DNA from: [Bacteroides] pectinophilus
Lineage (GTDB): Bacteria; Bacillota; Clostridia; Lachnospirales; Lachnospiraceae
Assembly: GCA_025146925.1 (NCBI GenBank)
Contig: CP102260.1
Coordinates: 263,001 to 327,000, forward strand
DNA: 64,000 nt
Direction: 5' to 3'
Shown here: in pieces, positions 52,339-61,901 of the stretch
Numbering within the stretch: position 1 is the first letter of the stretch
How the letters are laid out: the number at the start of each line of letters is the position of its first letter
The notes under the pieces: model-generated
Database searches by the model: none
Seen by the model: only the letters and a program-made list of their open reading frames with translations
Told to the model about the DNA's origin: nothing
Made by a program: the position numbers and the translations under genes

Positions 52339-54717
52339 CTAATCAGCAAATTTTGCCTCCCTTTTCTTCTGCTCCGCAATCTTCTCATGGATATTGGTGT
52401 TATACAGTCTGTAAAGGTCAGTGTCCTTGCTGATCTGGTTATCAAACGGAATTACCACGGAACCACACTTGATAAGTCCCATTCCCGATGCAGTATTGGT
52501 TACGAAACGAAGCTGTGCCTCTGATACACCGATAACCTCTGCCATCTTGGAACTGTCTGTATTCGCCTGCTTTAAGAGTGCAACAAACTCAGAGTTTGCA
52601 AGCATTGTAGTGGCGGTGTAGTTCTGTAAAAGGTCCACGACGTTCTGGGTGATACCCGTGCACAGTCCACCTTGTTTCCTCACCTTCTTCCAGAGCTGCT
52701 GTAAATATTTTGCAGAATACTCCGAATTAAGCAGGACATGGAACTCATCAATATAGAGCCAGGTTGCCTTGCCCTTCTGCCCGTTTTCTACAATTCTGTT
52801 CTGAATGGACTCCATCATAACAAGCATTGTGATAGGACTAAGCTCCGTGCCTAAGTCCCTGATACCATATACTGTGAATCGGTTATCTACATCAACATTT
52901 GTCTGGTGGTTAAAGATATTGAGGGAACCATTTACAAAAAGTTCCAAAGACAATGCGATATCCTTTGCTTCGTCCTCCGGCTGTTCCATAAGGATATCGT
53001 AGAAGTCACTCATTACCGGAATATACTTTTCCCTGCCCCTTGCGATGTCGATATACATCTTTCTCACACAGCGGTCAATGATTGATTTCTGTCTGGAATT
53101 TAAGCTGTCCCCGATACACTGCTCACAAAGACCAAGCATAAATTCCCCTTTTTCCCTTATCATTCCCTTTGAATCATTCGGATCAAGACTCCACACATCC
53201 ATCTCAAGCGGATTTACATAGTTGTCCGTGTATGTGGACATATTTACCACGGTTCCACCATAAGTCTGTGCAATATCAAAATATTCGTTCATCGGATCAA
53301 TGACGATAATCTCATCATCTCCCGACAAGAATACGCTGCCCATTTCCATCTTACAGAAGAATGATTTGCCGGAACCCGGCACTCCGAATACAAAGCCATT
53401 TCCGTTGATGAGCTTCTTTCTGTTACCGATATTTACATTCTTACTGATCTGGTTGATACCGTAATAATTACCTGTGCTGTCATTCAGTTCCTGCACATTA
53501 AACGGCATAAGCACCGCAAGCGACTGGGTAAGAAGGGTACGCATTGTTTCCACCTGTCTTACACCAATCGGAAGTGCCGTGTTGAGTGCTTCCCTCTGCT
53601 TTAAGTAGTGTGTATCAATCGTACAACTGTTACGCTTTCCGATTGTTTCTACTGTTTCGCAGACACTCTCAAGCTCCTTCTTACTTTCTGCCATAAGGAT
53701 AATGGTAACTCCTACAAAGAAAAGACACTGGTCATTCTCACGGACATCATCCATAATTGCCTCAATCTCTTTTTTCTCCGTTCTCTTTGCATAAGAGATT
53801 TCTGTGGAGAAGTCATTGTTCTTATTACGGACTCTCTGCTGCTTGATAATATCCGACTCAATACCAAGATATTTCTTCTGAAGCACCTTTGTGGTCAAAT
53901 CCTTTGGCACAGGCACTACATCAATACTGGTAATGGAGTGTACCGGAAGGGAAGTAATCTCATTGATAAATCTGTCAGATAAACTGCTGGGATACTTCTT
54001 AATGAAAAGTGCCTTGCAGTATTTACTCTCGTCCTCAAAATGGTCTGGGAAATATTTCACCATACCATTACATAAATCATTCTTAAAATCTGCTCCGACC
54101 TTCTTTGCCTTTTTGATATCAAAATCAAAACTGCCCTCATCGCCAAGATGGTAATAGTCATAGAGCACTTTCAGCCTTTCATTGCCGTTAAGCGGCACAA
54201 TCTCTGCACCCAGCTCAATGAAAGCCTTGTGTATCGTTGCCTCAAGTGTGGCAAACTGTGCCTTTGCCTCCTCGAAGTTCTTTCTCTCAATCGTGATTGT
54301 CAGGTATCTTTCCTGTTCAATCCCCTGTCTGCCCTCAATAATCTTCTCCTCAATAATGTCATTGTAGATTCTTCGGTAATTATTGAAGCCATCGTTTTTT
54401 TCTGTAATAAGAACCTTATCACGGAGATCCTCCATATTTTTGTTCTTATTGTTAATCGTAATCTTATAATTACAGTCCAGCGAATTTAAGAATTTGCAGT
54501 ATCTTTCAAAAATGCCGATCTGCTCATCCTCCGTTGCCGTTGTGTAATTGATGTCCTGAAAGCGGTAACACTTGGAATACTTATTCCTGCTTACTTCAAA
54601 AATACCGTTTTCAGCCACCGCCATAATCTCTATGGTTTCCTGAATGGATTTCGGTGTCTTATACAAAGGCTCACTTGCCTTTTTCAAGAGCTTAAATCCG
54701 TCCGTAAATAAACCCAT
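52339..54717 (-). CDS. virB4: VirB4-like conjugation ATPase
   Basis: 792 residues. The C-terminal ATPase has Walker A GVPGSGKSFF (about 450), Walker B TWLYIDEFHVLL, and the GLCTGITQNVVDLL sensor segment. The N-terminal half is the usual TraE/VirB4 region. It powers assembly of the mating channel and works with the PrgI, VirB6-like and Maff2 proteins encoded upstream. A hairpin at 54746 and a toxin-antitoxin pair on the opposite strand separate it from PrgI, so the conjugation operon must be read through 800 bases of opposite-strand genes or restart here. Confidence 0.93.
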   Translation of the reverse strand: MGLFTDGFKLLKKASEPLYKTPKSIQETIEIMAVAENGIFEVSRNKYSKCYRFQDINYTTATEDEQIGIFERYCKFLNSLDCNYKITINNKNKNMEDLRDKVLITEKNDGFNNYRRIYNDIIEEKIIEGRQGIEQERYLTITIERKNFEEAKAQFATLEATIHKAFIELGAEIVPLNGNERLKVLYDYYHLGDEGSFDFDIKKAKKVGADFKNDLCNGMVKYFPDHFEDESKYCKALFIKKYPSSLSDRFINEITSLPVHSITSIDVVPVPKDLTTKVLQKKYLGIESDIIKQQRVRNKNNDFSTEISYAKRTEKKEIEAIMDDVRENDQCLFFVGVTIILMAESKKELESVCETVETIGKRNSCTIDTHYLKQREALNTALPIGVRQVETMRTLLTQSLAVLMPFNVQELNDSTGNYYGINQISKNVNIGNRKKLINGNGFVFGVPGSGKSFFCKMEMGSVFLSGDDEIIVIDPMNEYFDIAQTYGGTVVNMSTYTDNYVNPLEMDVWSLDPNDSKGMIREKGEFMLGLCEQCIGDSLNSRQKSIIDRCVRKMYIDIARGREKYIPVMSDFYDILMEQPEDEAKDIALSLELFVNGSLNIFNHQTNVDVDNRFTVYGIRDLGTELSPITMLVMMESIQNRIVENGQKGKATWLYIDEFHVLLNSEYSAKYLQQLWKKVRKQGGLCTGITQNVVDLLQNYTATTMLANSEFVALLKQANTDSSKMAEVIGVSEAQLRFVTNTASGMGLIKCGSVVIPFDNQISKDTDLYRLYNTNIHEKIAEQKKREAKFAD

Positions 54718-54745
54718 TGTCTCTAACCTCGCTTTCTTATCTGTG

Positions 54746-54777
54746 AAAGCCCGCCGGGAACATCACCCAACGGGCTT
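54746..54777. terminator. Hairpin between VirB4 and the toxin-antitoxin insert
   Basis: AAGCCCGCCGGG and CCAACGGGCTT form a GC-rich stem. GGGAAC and GTTCCC next to it offer an alternative pairing. On the minus strand it lies in the leader of VirB4 and might act as an attenuator. The U-run is short. Confidence 0.5.
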
Positions 54778-54854
54778 GTTCCCGACCTCACGGTCAGATA
54801 CATATGAATAGTTGTGTTTATCCTGCTAACACTAATGGTATATCCATTGACTTC

Positions 54855-54883
54855 ATAACAAAATTTGTGTATAATTTTGTTAT
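54855..54883 (+). promoter_or_regulatory. Toxin-antitoxin promoter with palindromic operator
   Basis: ATAACAAAAT and ATTTTGTTAT are perfect 10-base arms with a 9-base spacer that contains the TATAAT region (TGTGTATAAT). An operator on the -10 box is typical of autorepressed toxin-antitoxin operons. Confidence 0.75.
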
Positions 54884-54902
54884 CAAACAAGGAGGTGTTT
54901 TT

Positions 54903-55166
54903 ATGCCAGCAATCAAATCAAGTGCTGATTTAAGGAACAATTACAATGAAATTTCTACATTTTGTCATAATTATCCTGAACCAGTTTTCATTACGAAGAA
55001 TGGAAAAGGCGATCTTGCTGTTATGAGCATTGAAGCCTACGAAGAACTGACCAGCCGCTTTGAACTTTACAGCCAGATTAAAGAAGGAATGGACGATATT
55101 GCCACAGGCAATACAAGACCATTTTCCGAAGCTATGGCTGATATCAGGAGCCGCCGCAGTCGATGA
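54903..55166 (+). CDS. Phd/YefM-type antitoxin
   Basis: 87 residues from ATG 54903 (AAGGAGG upstream; the longer frame from 54804 overlaps the promoter). SADLRNNYNEISTFCHNYPE and NGKGDLAVMSIEAYEEL mark the Phd/YefM DNA-binding fold; the C-terminal helix would wrap the toxin. It overlaps the toxin gene by ATGA. Confidence 0.88.
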   Translation: MPAIKSSADLRNNYNEISTFCHNYPEPVFITKNGKGDLAVMSIEAYEELTSRFELYSQIKEGMDDIATGNTRPFSEAMADIRSRRSR

Positions 55167-55495
55167 GCTATCAGGTTCATATCACTTCCACCGCAGAACA
55201 CGATATTATGCGTGCTGCGGATTACATCGAATTTACCCTCAAAAATCCGGATGCCGCAGATAATCTGTTAGATGCTGCGACTGAGCAGATAGGCTCACTA
55301 GCCGACCTGCCACAGAAGTTCCGTCTGGTAGATGATCCGGTACTGGCAAGCTGGGGCATTCGTTTTGTGATAATCAATAATTACCTTGCCTTTTATACGA
55401 TTGATGAAGAAAAGCAGACTGTAATCATAGTCCGATTTCTCTATCAGAAAAGTAACTGGACTTCCATTCTTCGACAGGGATTTTCCCTCATTTAA
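55163..55495 (+). CDS. RelE/ParE-type toxin
   Basis: 110 residues. The plasmid-stabilisation fold is seen in HITSTAEHDIMRAADYIEF, LPQKFRLVDDPVLASWGIRF and IVRFLYQKSNWTSIL. Members either cut mRNA on the ribosome or poison gyrase; which one applies is not clear. The pair is oriented against the conjugation genes and has its own terminator, so it looks like a separate stability module inserted into the operon. Confidence 0.85.
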   Translation: MSYQVHITSTAEHDIMRAADYIEFTLKNPDAADNLLDAATEQIGSLADLPQKFRLVDDPVLASWGIRFVIINNYLAFYTIDEEKQTVIIVRFLYQKSNWTSILRQGFSLI

Positions 55496-55524
55496 GGAAT
55501 CTGTTTTTATGCAGGTTCCTTTTT
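55494..55524 (+). terminator. Terminator of the toxin-antitoxin operon
   Basis: AAGGAATCTG pairs with CAGGTTCCTT with one bulge and is followed by TTTTT. It overlaps the last codons of the toxin gene and the stop of prgI. Confidence 0.75.
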
Positions 55525-56035
55525 AGTGCATTGCTTTATAAGCAGCCACACCCGCTACCGCCAGCACAAACACGGCTGCCAGTCCAAACATCATATTTCT
55601 TGTCTTTTTCTTCATTTCTTCAAATTCCTCCTGTTTCTTTACTGCCGACTCAGATGTTGTAATCTCTGATTGAGTTTTTTTGCCTTTCTTCTTTACCTGT
55701 CCGTTCTGCTCCATTTCAAAAGCCTTGATAATCGGCTCTCCCTCAGTAGATACATAGGTAAGAGCCTTATTTCCAAACATAAAATGCAGTTTCTTTCCCA
55801 TATACTCGTAAAAATTCATTCCATTAAAAGAATAAAATCCTCCAAGTGCTATCGGAGCTACACACGGAATCGCCACATAAGCAGAACCTGTAAGACCAAT
55901 ATATCTATAAAGAAGTAATACGATACCGCCACCGACTATCACACTGGCAATAGAAAATACAAGCTGTTTTGCTGTAAGTCCCATTGCCACCGATTCCTGA
56001 TAACGGTCAATGTCTTTGTTTATTTCAATAACCAT
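55523..56035 (-). CDS. prgI: PrgI-family conjugation membrane protein
   Basis: 170 residues: two close membrane helices near the N-terminus (LVFSIASVIVGGGIVLLLYR and AYVAIPCVAPIALGGFYSF), a cytosolic stretch with a Lys/Glu-rich coil, and an additional C-terminal helix (FGLAAVFVLAVAGVAAYKA). PrgI acts with VirB4 in the Gram-positive transfer channel, in a role similar to VirB3. Confidence 0.88.
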   Translation of the reverse strand: MVIEINKDIDRYQESVAMGLTAKQLVFSIASVIVGGGIVLLLYRYIGLTGSAYVAIPCVAPIALGGFYSFNGMNFYEYMGKKLHFMFGNKALTYVSTEGEPIIKAFEMEQNGQVKKKGKKTQSEITTSESAVKKQEEFEEMKKKTRNMMFGLAAVFVLAVAGVAAYKAMH

Positions 56036-56048
56036 TGTCCTCTGCCCC

Positions 56049-56459
56049 CTATCTTGCTAACTCCTTTGTCTCCGGCTTTCTTGCCATACCGATATTTGCC
56101 TCATACATATCCATTCCGTCCGGACACAGTTCTCTCAGCTTATCAACATTGAACAGATAAAGAGGATATTCACAATAACCACTCCTCTGTGTAAATCCTG
56201 TAAACTCCCCAAGCTCATTTTCTGTGATGAATTTCTCAATATCCGGCATATCATTCACATTCAGATATCCGCAGTAATTCGGTGCAGCAACAGACAAATT
56301 TACGGTCACATCACCAAACGGCTCATCGTATCCATCTTCATTACACATAAGCCCGATATACATTGCCTTGTTATTCATATACTGCTGAATATCGAGTGTT
56401 ACCTGTGTCTCCCCGGAAAAACTGGAATTATAAGTCACCTGTTTCTTTTCATTATCCAT
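56049..56459 (-). CDS. DUF4313-like element protein
   Basis: 136 residues, AAGGAGG upstream. The pattern YMNNKAMYIGLMCNEDG, DVTVNLSVAAPNYCGYLNVN, and a final FNVDKLRELCPDG fits DUF4313, common between CD1112-type and PrgI genes of ICEs. Function unknown. Confidence 0.75.
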   Translation of the reverse strand: MDNEKKQVTYNSSFSGETQVTLDIQQYMNNKAMYIGLMCNEDGYDEPFGDVTVNLSVAAPNYCGYLNVNDMPDIEKFITENELGEFTGFTQRSGYCEYPLYLFNVDKLRELCPDGMDMYEANIGMARKPETKELAR

Positions 56460-56471
56460 AAATGCCTCCTT

Positions 56472-57314
56472 CTATAATCCGAATGCCTTACTTGTAAGTG
56501 TCTGTGCTCCCTTCACACTTCCAACCGTCATTGCTATGGTAAATGTCATTTCACACAGATAAATAAGTGTCTGTGCCCAGTCTGCATAACTTCCCGTAAA
56601 GGAAGGCAGCCCTGCATTGATAAATGCATTGCATACCACAATCGCAAGTGCCATTGTTACCGCCTCAAACACACAGGATAAGAAATACTTACAGTAAGTT
56701 GACATCGTATGACTTACCATTCTGTTTCCTGCCATTGTAGAGCAGGCGATTGCTCCAAGCGGCACAATGATCAATATTTTTAAGAATCTGAAATACACGG
56801 TGTAAATGATAAAGAAACCACAGATAATAATGATGATTGCAAGCAGTGCCGTAAGGATCAGCATTACCAGACTTTCACCAAATCCAAGTCCCTTAATAAC
56901 ATCTGCCTGTGCACTGTCAATGGCAAGCTGTGTTGTTGTTCCTGCCGAAATAAGCCCTACCAGATTTCCGATGGAAGTAAAAAATGCTTTCATAATCGTG
57001 ACATTATTGGCAACAAACCATTCTGCAAGTCCTAATCGGATAAGCATACGCAGGATTGATTCAAACCTCATTTCATCTTTCACATCTATACTTTCCGAAC
57101 AGAAACCGATAACAAAGAACAGTACCACAAGGGAAGAACCAACCGCTACAAAGATTGGCTCTATTCCCTCGATGACTGCCCACGGACCACCGCCCTTAAA
57201 ACTGACGGGCGATTGTCCAAGCATTGCAAAAACCAAAGATATCTGATTATTCCAAAATCCAAACATAGCTTCAAGGAGAGCAAGTATTTTGTCTCCCAGC
57301 TTAAAAATATCCAT
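56472..57314 (-). CDS. VirB6/TrbL-like channel protein (CD1112 type)
   Basis: 280 residues with about seven membrane helices, including VAVGSSLVVLFFVIGFCSES, SLVMLILTALLAIIIIICGF and an internal GAIACSTMAGNRM loop. The position between Maff2 and PrgI and the topology identify the CD0415/CD1112 family, thought to form the inner membrane pore of the mating channel. Confidence 0.85.
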   Translation of the reverse strand: MDIFKLGDKILALLEAMFGFWNNQISLVFAMLGQSPVSFKGGGPWAVIEGIEPIFVAVGSSLVVLFFVIGFCSESIDVKDEMRFESILRMLIRLGLAEWFVANNVTIMKAFFTSIGNLVGLISAGTTTQLAIDSAQADVIKGLGFGESLVMLILTALLAIIIIICGFFIIYTVYFRFLKILIIVPLGAIACSTMAGNRMVSHTMSTYCKYFLSCVFEAVTMALAIVVCNAFINAGLPSFTGSYADWAQTLIYLCEMTFTIAMTVGSVKGAQTLTSKAFGL

Positions 57315-57367
57315 ACCTGTTATTCACCTCTTTTCTTCTATTGCAACAGGGATTATTTTTCCCTATC

Positions 57368-57745
57368 TTAGAAGCCTAAGAAGGTGAGTACAGTAGAAAT
57401 ACCTGCCATGATAATACCTGCCACAACCCCCTTTAAAGCTGAGTTCATAGTAGATGAATCCTGCTGCTGATATGCTTGTGCGAACTCCATGACATTCTTT
57501 GCAAGAATGATGACACCGACCGCACCAATGACTGCAATGATAAGTGTCTTTAAATTCTCAAGCGGCTGTGTTACTGCGGAAGTACCTGTACCTGCTGCAA
57601 AACAGGTAGTGCTCATAAGCATTACTCCCATAAGTGCTCCGGATAATGCCGGAACGAATCTCTTCTTAAAGTGAATGAATCTGCTCTTCATGCCTTTCTC
57701 CTCCATCTGATTGTTGTTAGTTGTAATAATCTGTTCTTTTCTCAT
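57368..57745 (-). CDS. Maff2/VirB2-like small membrane protein
   Basis: 125 residues from ATG 57745 (AAAGGAG upstream). A second start, ATG 57691, has an equally good GGAGGAGAAAGG and would give the typical shorter form with a signal-like helix (SGALMGVMLMSTTCFAAG). Two helices follow (LKTLIIAVIGAVGVIILAK and VVAGIIMAGISTVLTFLGF), as in Maff2 and pilin-like VirB2 proteins. It is probably a channel or surface subunit of the transfer apparatus. Confidence 0.82.
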   Translation of the reverse strand: MRKEQIITTNNNQMEEKGMKSRFIHFKKRFVPALSGALMGVMLMSTTCFAAGTGTSAVTQPLENLKTLIIAVIGAVGVIILAKNVMEFAQAYQQQDSSTMNSALKGVVAGIIMAGISTVLTFLGF

Positions 57746-57901
57746 GTTGTCTCTCTCCTTTTTGTTAAAAAAATAAGCCCGCAGGGATAATCCCTAACTG
57801 GCTGTTAAAAGTTACTCTATATGATCAGGCAATGCCTGTTGTAATGATTAAATCGGGCTTTCCCCGATGTGTTTAGCTGTAACCACCTCCTTTCAAGGCG
57901 C

Positions 57902-57937
57902 AAAAAAAGCACCTTAACCATAATTGGCTAAAGTGCT
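57902..57937 (-). terminator. Terminator after the inserted membrane-anchored gene
   Basis: On the minus strand AGCACTTTA pairs with TAAGGTGCT and is followed by seven T. It ends the transcript of the gene at 57987. The remaining gap to 57745 holds only small hairpins (GGGATAATCCC near 57783). Confidence 0.88.
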
Positions 57938-57986
57938 GTGTGAATTAAATATTAAGTCATTTACAAGAATGACAAAGCTATAATTA

Positions 57987-58508
57987 TCATATATTGCTTT
58001 TTCTTAATAATGATTCAAGTTGACTATTAATGGCATTTTTTAATAATTTCGAGAACTCTTGTCCACTTGCAAAATATTTTTCTCTTATGATTGGAAAATC
58101 CTTTGTATGTGTACCATCTGGTGCCTCAGCTTCAACTAAATTATTTAGTAAATTTTCACATTCTATTTTTTTGTTTTCCAATTCTTCAGTATAGCCCGCA
58201 TCGAGTAACGGTTTTGCAATTTCATAACGCCCCAAATCGTCCATAAATTGATTAAGCAATCTATAAAATGCTATTTCACTGTCTGTTTCTCCTTTGATTT
58301 CAGAATCATATTTATGCCAATTTATTAGTATTTCATGCAACCTACTATATCGATATTTATCAATTTCATTTAACTTTTTTTGTTCTTCAATATGTTTTAA
58401 TCTATAACTATTTATCAAAGAAATTATTATATTCGCTATCGATGTTATAAGAGCTGCAAATACTGTTGTTGTTAGAATCACTGTATACAAAAAATCTTTC
58501 TTTTCCAT
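57987..58508 (-). CDS. Membrane-anchored coiled-coil protein, probable insert in the conjugation operon
   Basis: 173 residues from ATG 58508 (GGTGG upstream). One N-terminal membrane helix (FLYTVILTTTVFAALITSIA), then a helical cytosolic part (EEQKKLNEIDKYRYSRLHEI, AFYRLLNQFMDDLGRYEIAK). No family recognised. It is much more AT-rich than VirD4 and Maff2 on either side, does not belong to the usual order, and is followed by its own terminator. A role in exclusion or defence is possible but unsupported. Confidence 0.65.
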   Translation of the reverse strand: MEKKDFLYTVILTTTVFAALITSIANIIISLINSYRLKHIEEQKKLNEIDKYRYSRLHEILINWHKYDSEIKGETDSEIAFYRLLNQFMDDLGRYEIAKPLLDAGYTEELENKKIECENLLNNLVEAEAPDGTHTKDFPIIREKYFASGQEFSKLLKNAINSQLESLLRKSNI

Positions 58509-58598
58509 TAAAGTACCACCATACAATTCCCAATTTACGAAACTCTTTCATTCCGCATAGGCACATTATACCACAGTTCCTGTGCCTATGCGACGCCT

Positions 58599-60776
58599 TT
58601 ACTGATTCTTCCGATATGAACTCATCTTCTCCACTGTCACTTCTGGATAGAAATAAGTAAGAATCGTTGCTTTCGGAACACCTGCCGCAAGTGCTTTCTT
58701 CACTTCCTCTTTCTGCTCTGCGGTGTATGACCAGTGCATCATTCGGTTTGTGATCGTATCCTCCCACTTCGGCTTCTCCCTCTCAGGATTTCTTACCGGC
58801 TGTTCTCCTCCACTGTTGTCTGAGTCCTCCTCTTTCTGCGATTCATCGGCATATTCAAGCTCATTTGCCTGCTCCCTGTCAATTTTTGCTTTTTGCTCTG
58901 CCTCATCCTGCATTGAAAATCTTCTGTTCAGTTCCGCATCTCCAAGCATCATAAACTGCTCATAGGTCAGTGTATCAATATACACATTCTCTCCCTTATC
59001 CTTCATTTTTTCATAATGCTTAACGGCTTTTTCCGATAAAATCTCAAATGGTGGTCCGATGATACGGTCTGCTCCCTGTGTATTATGAACATACGCTTTT
59101 CCTTTTCCGTCCGCTGTCTGATTAAACATCGGGTGTCGGAATGGAATATACTTATTGTCCATTATCGGATCAAAACCACGGATAAAAATAATACATTTCT
59201 TATTATCCAGCTTTCTGACCTCATCGGGTGTAAACAGTTCCCTGCCTAAAACATCATAATTTCTTGATGAGCTTCCCTGTCTGCCCTTTGTCTCACCGCT
59301 TGATTTTTTATCAATTGTCCCCTTGCCCAAAAGCTCCGAGACATACTTGTGTGTACTCTGCTCATTGCCTCCAAGATAGATGAAAGTATCGCAGTTGCCG
59401 GGGATTGTTTCCCAAGTATCTTTGAAAAGTGCCTTTAGCTGGGCGAAATTCTGAATGATGATAATACTTGAAATCTCCCTGCTTCGCATTGTCGATAACA
59501 ACGAACAGAAGTCATCTGGCAATGCGACATTCGCAAATTCGTCTAACATAAAGGTTACATGGATCGGCAGTCTGCCACCACAGTTAAAGTCTGCCTGATA
59601 GTACAATTCCTGAAATATCTGTGTGTATAACATACCGATAATGAAGTTATAGGATTTATCACTATCCGGGATTACACAAAACAGTGCTGTCTTTGTCTCC
59701 CCATCTCCATTTACTCCAATACCGATATCAGACAAATTTAACTCATCTTTGGAGAGCAGTCGTAAAACCTGCTTATTTTCAAGAAATGCAAGTCTTGAGT
59801 TTGCACTGATAATAATAGAACGAACTGTATCGCCCGCACCTCTCATACATTTGTTGTACTGTTTGACCGCAGGGTGATTTGCTCCAAGCGGCGAACTCTC
59901 CTCCAGAAACTTCATACGGACATCCAGCTTTGAAGCCTTTCCCGGTTCCTTAACCTCTGCTTCTCCAAGCAGCTTCAAAACTGTCTCAAAGTTTCGCTTT
60001 GCAGGCTGCACCTCCAGCCACACATAATAGAAAATTGCCTGTAAAAACAAGCCTTCTGCTTTCTCCCAGAACGGATCACTCGGCGTTGAGCCTTTTGGTG
60101 TGGTATTACTGATAAGATTGGTAATCAGCTTCACCACATCAGTTTCCTCTCTGATATAGGAAAATGGATTGTAACAGTCTGATTTATCCATCTCCAAAAG
60201 ATTGATGACTTTTACATTGTACCCATTATCCTTTAACATCTGCCCGCAGCTTCTTAATATCTCTCCTTTCGGATCAGTACAGATAAACGAACAGCTATGT
60301 GGCATCTGCATAAGATTCGGTTTTACTTCATAAAATGTCTTTCCTGCACCGGAACCTCCACAGATAAGAATATTTCCATTGAGCTTCAGCCTTCGGAAAT
60401 CCAGCGACATTTTCACATTCTGGCTGAGTATCCGGTTGAAATTCTCATCTTTATCCGCCAGTATCTTATTGACCTGCTTCGGATTTTCAAATCTTGCTGT
60501 ACCATATTCTTTGCCGGGCATATAGTTTCTCTGGCTGGTGTAATACATAATAATAGCCATTGCATAGATACATAATGCAATGGCTACTGCGTTTACTGTA
60601 TTTGAATTGTAATAATTGGCAAAAGGAACTGCACACACTTCATTGAACCTGTTCATAAAGTCATTAAAGGCAATCCCTTCTGTCCATGCACCATTTATCA
60701 GATAACCAAGATACCCGGATAACACTGCACCCACTAAAATAAATATCAGTGACGGTTTTTTCTTCGTTGTCTGCAT
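58599..60776 (-). CDS. virD4: VirD4-type coupling protein (CD1115 type)
   Basis: 725 residues. Two N-terminal membrane helices, then the coupling ATPase with Walker A GGSGAGKTFYEVKPN (about 145), the segment TDPKGEILRSCG, Walker B FMLDEFANVALPDDF and LSTMRSREISSIIIIQNFAQ. The C-terminal 120 residues are an acidic tail with a final YRKNQ. It brings the relaxase-DNA complex to the channel. It abuts the PcfB gene. Confidence 0.94.
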   Translation of the reverse strand: MQTTKKKPSLIFILVGAVLSGYLGYLINGAWTEGIAFNDFMNRFNEVCAVPFANYYNSNTVNAVAIALCIYAMAIIMYYTSQRNYMPGKEYGTARFENPKQVNKILADKDENFNRILSQNVKMSLDFRRLKLNGNILICGGSGAGKTFYEVKPNLMQMPHSCSFICTDPKGEILRSCGQMLKDNGYNVKVINLLEMDKSDCYNPFSYIREETDVVKLITNLISNTTPKGSTPSDPFWEKAEGLFLQAIFYYVWLEVQPAKRNFETVLKLLGEAEVKEPGKASKLDVRMKFLEESSPLGANHPAVKQYNKCMRGAGDTVRSIIISANSRLAFLENKQVLRLLSKDELNLSDIGIGVNGDGETKTALFCVIPDSDKSYNFIIGMLYTQIFQELYYQADFNCGGRLPIHVTFMLDEFANVALPDDFCSLLSTMRSREISSIIIIQNFAQLKALFKDTWETIPGNCDTFIYLGGNEQSTHKYVSELLGKGTIDKKSSGETKGRQGSSSRNYDVLGRELFTPDEVRKLDNKKCIIFIRGFDPIMDNKYIPFRHPMFNQTADGKGKAYVHNTQGADRIIGPPFEILSEKAVKHYEKMKDKGENVYIDTLTYEQFMMLGDAELNRRFSMQDEAEQKAKIDREQANELEYADESQKEEDSDNSGGEQPVRNPEREKPKWEDTITNRMMHWSYTAEQKEEVKKALAAGVPKATILTYFYPEVTVEKMSSYRKNQ

Positions 60777-60782
60777 AGGCTC

Positions 60783-61901
60783 CTACCTCTCTTTTCTGGT
60801 AGTAACCGTTTTCTTCTTTGTGGTCTTTTTCTGCTCTTTCTGAACCTTTTCATATCGCTCCCTGACAGATGATTCTACCTTATCATAATGCGTATAAAGT
60901 TCGTCTCCCTTTTTCGTAGTTACCACACGGTTCTGCTCATCATAGAGTTTGTAATCTTTTCTGGTATCAAGGAATGTGAGCATTGTCTTTCCATTATGGA
61001 TATCCATAACGTTATCCTTATGCAGCCACACATATCTGACATCTTTTCCCCATGTTCCCGGAACTCTGGTCTTTACTGCATGGTCGTTTTCTTCTGCAAT
61101 AAGTTTCTTACTGATCGTAACATCTGACAGGTTCGTATTTTTTGAGGCAGATATTGCCCTCATTCTGTCCGCAAGGCTCTGATACCATCTGATCCTGTTA
61201 GTGAAAGCCTCCTTATCCATCATTACCTTGTGTGTACCATCCTCACTCCTGCCGCCAAGCACCCCGATTGTCTCAAGCTGTTTTATTACATTTTCTGCCT
61301 GCTCCCCATTGATGCTGAAATTCTCCTTGACCTGATCCACACTGATAGCCTGTTTTTCCATAGCAAACATTCCCACTTTTTCAATGAGTCCGTCTATGGC
61401 AGAATTTACCTTATCCCCTTCTACCGTGTGGCTTTTCTCGTTTCCCTGCTGTTTTCTCAAAAAATCCATCAGCTTGCCGAGGGACTTTTCATCTCCATTC
61501 TTCAGATAGTCATCAAAGGTGGCAATCCTGCCAAATTTCAGCTTCTGTATCATCATATTCACACGGGGAACTGCCTCTGTATGAAAGATGACCTCACTCA
61601 TACCGTCTGTCTTGTTACAGTCTGGAAGAACCGAATACAGGATTCCGTATTTCTTTGCCATTCTCTCAACCTTTCTCATATCTTCCGTTTTAAACTGCAA
61701 TACCTGCAAATCCCCGCCCTTTAAGAGCAGCTTTCTCATAGATGTTTTTCCCAACGACTTTTCATAATCAAGCATCCCCTTTAAAAAGTCGATTGCCTTC
61801 TGCATGGCGGCAATACCGCCACTGCCTACTTTCATAGCAATCTCTATCCCGTCATATGCGACACGGATAATCTGTACCGCTTCCTGAATTTCCTCTGCCA
61901 T
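60783..61901 (-). CDS. pcfB: PcfB-like protein (DUF3801)
   Basis: 372 residues. The N-terminal 150 residues match PcfB/DUF3801 (IRVAYDGIEIAMKVGSGGIA, LLLKGGDLQVLQFKTED). The C-terminal part adds a winged-helix-like section and a basic tail. PcfB links relaxase and coupling protein in enterococcal pCF10. The start overlaps the upstream stop (TAATG). Confidence 0.82.
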   Translation of the reverse strand: MAEEIQEAVQIIRVAYDGIEIAMKVGSGGIAAMQKAIDFLKGMLDYEKSLGKTSMRKLLLKGGDLQVLQFKTEDMRKVERMAKKYGILYSVLPDCNKTDGMSEVIFHTEAVPRVNMMIQKLKFGRIATFDDYLKNGDEKSLGKLMDFLRKQQGNEKSHTVEGDKVNSAIDGLIEKVGMFAMEKQAISVDQVKENFSINGEQAENVIKQLETIGVLGGRSEDGTHKVMMDKEAFTNRIRWYQSLADRMRAISASKNTNLSDVTISKKLIAEENDHAVKTRVPGTWGKDVRYVWLHKDNVMDIHNGKTMLTFLDTRKDYKLYDEQNRVVTTKKGDELYTHYDKVESSVRERYEKVQKEQKKTTKKKTVTTRKER

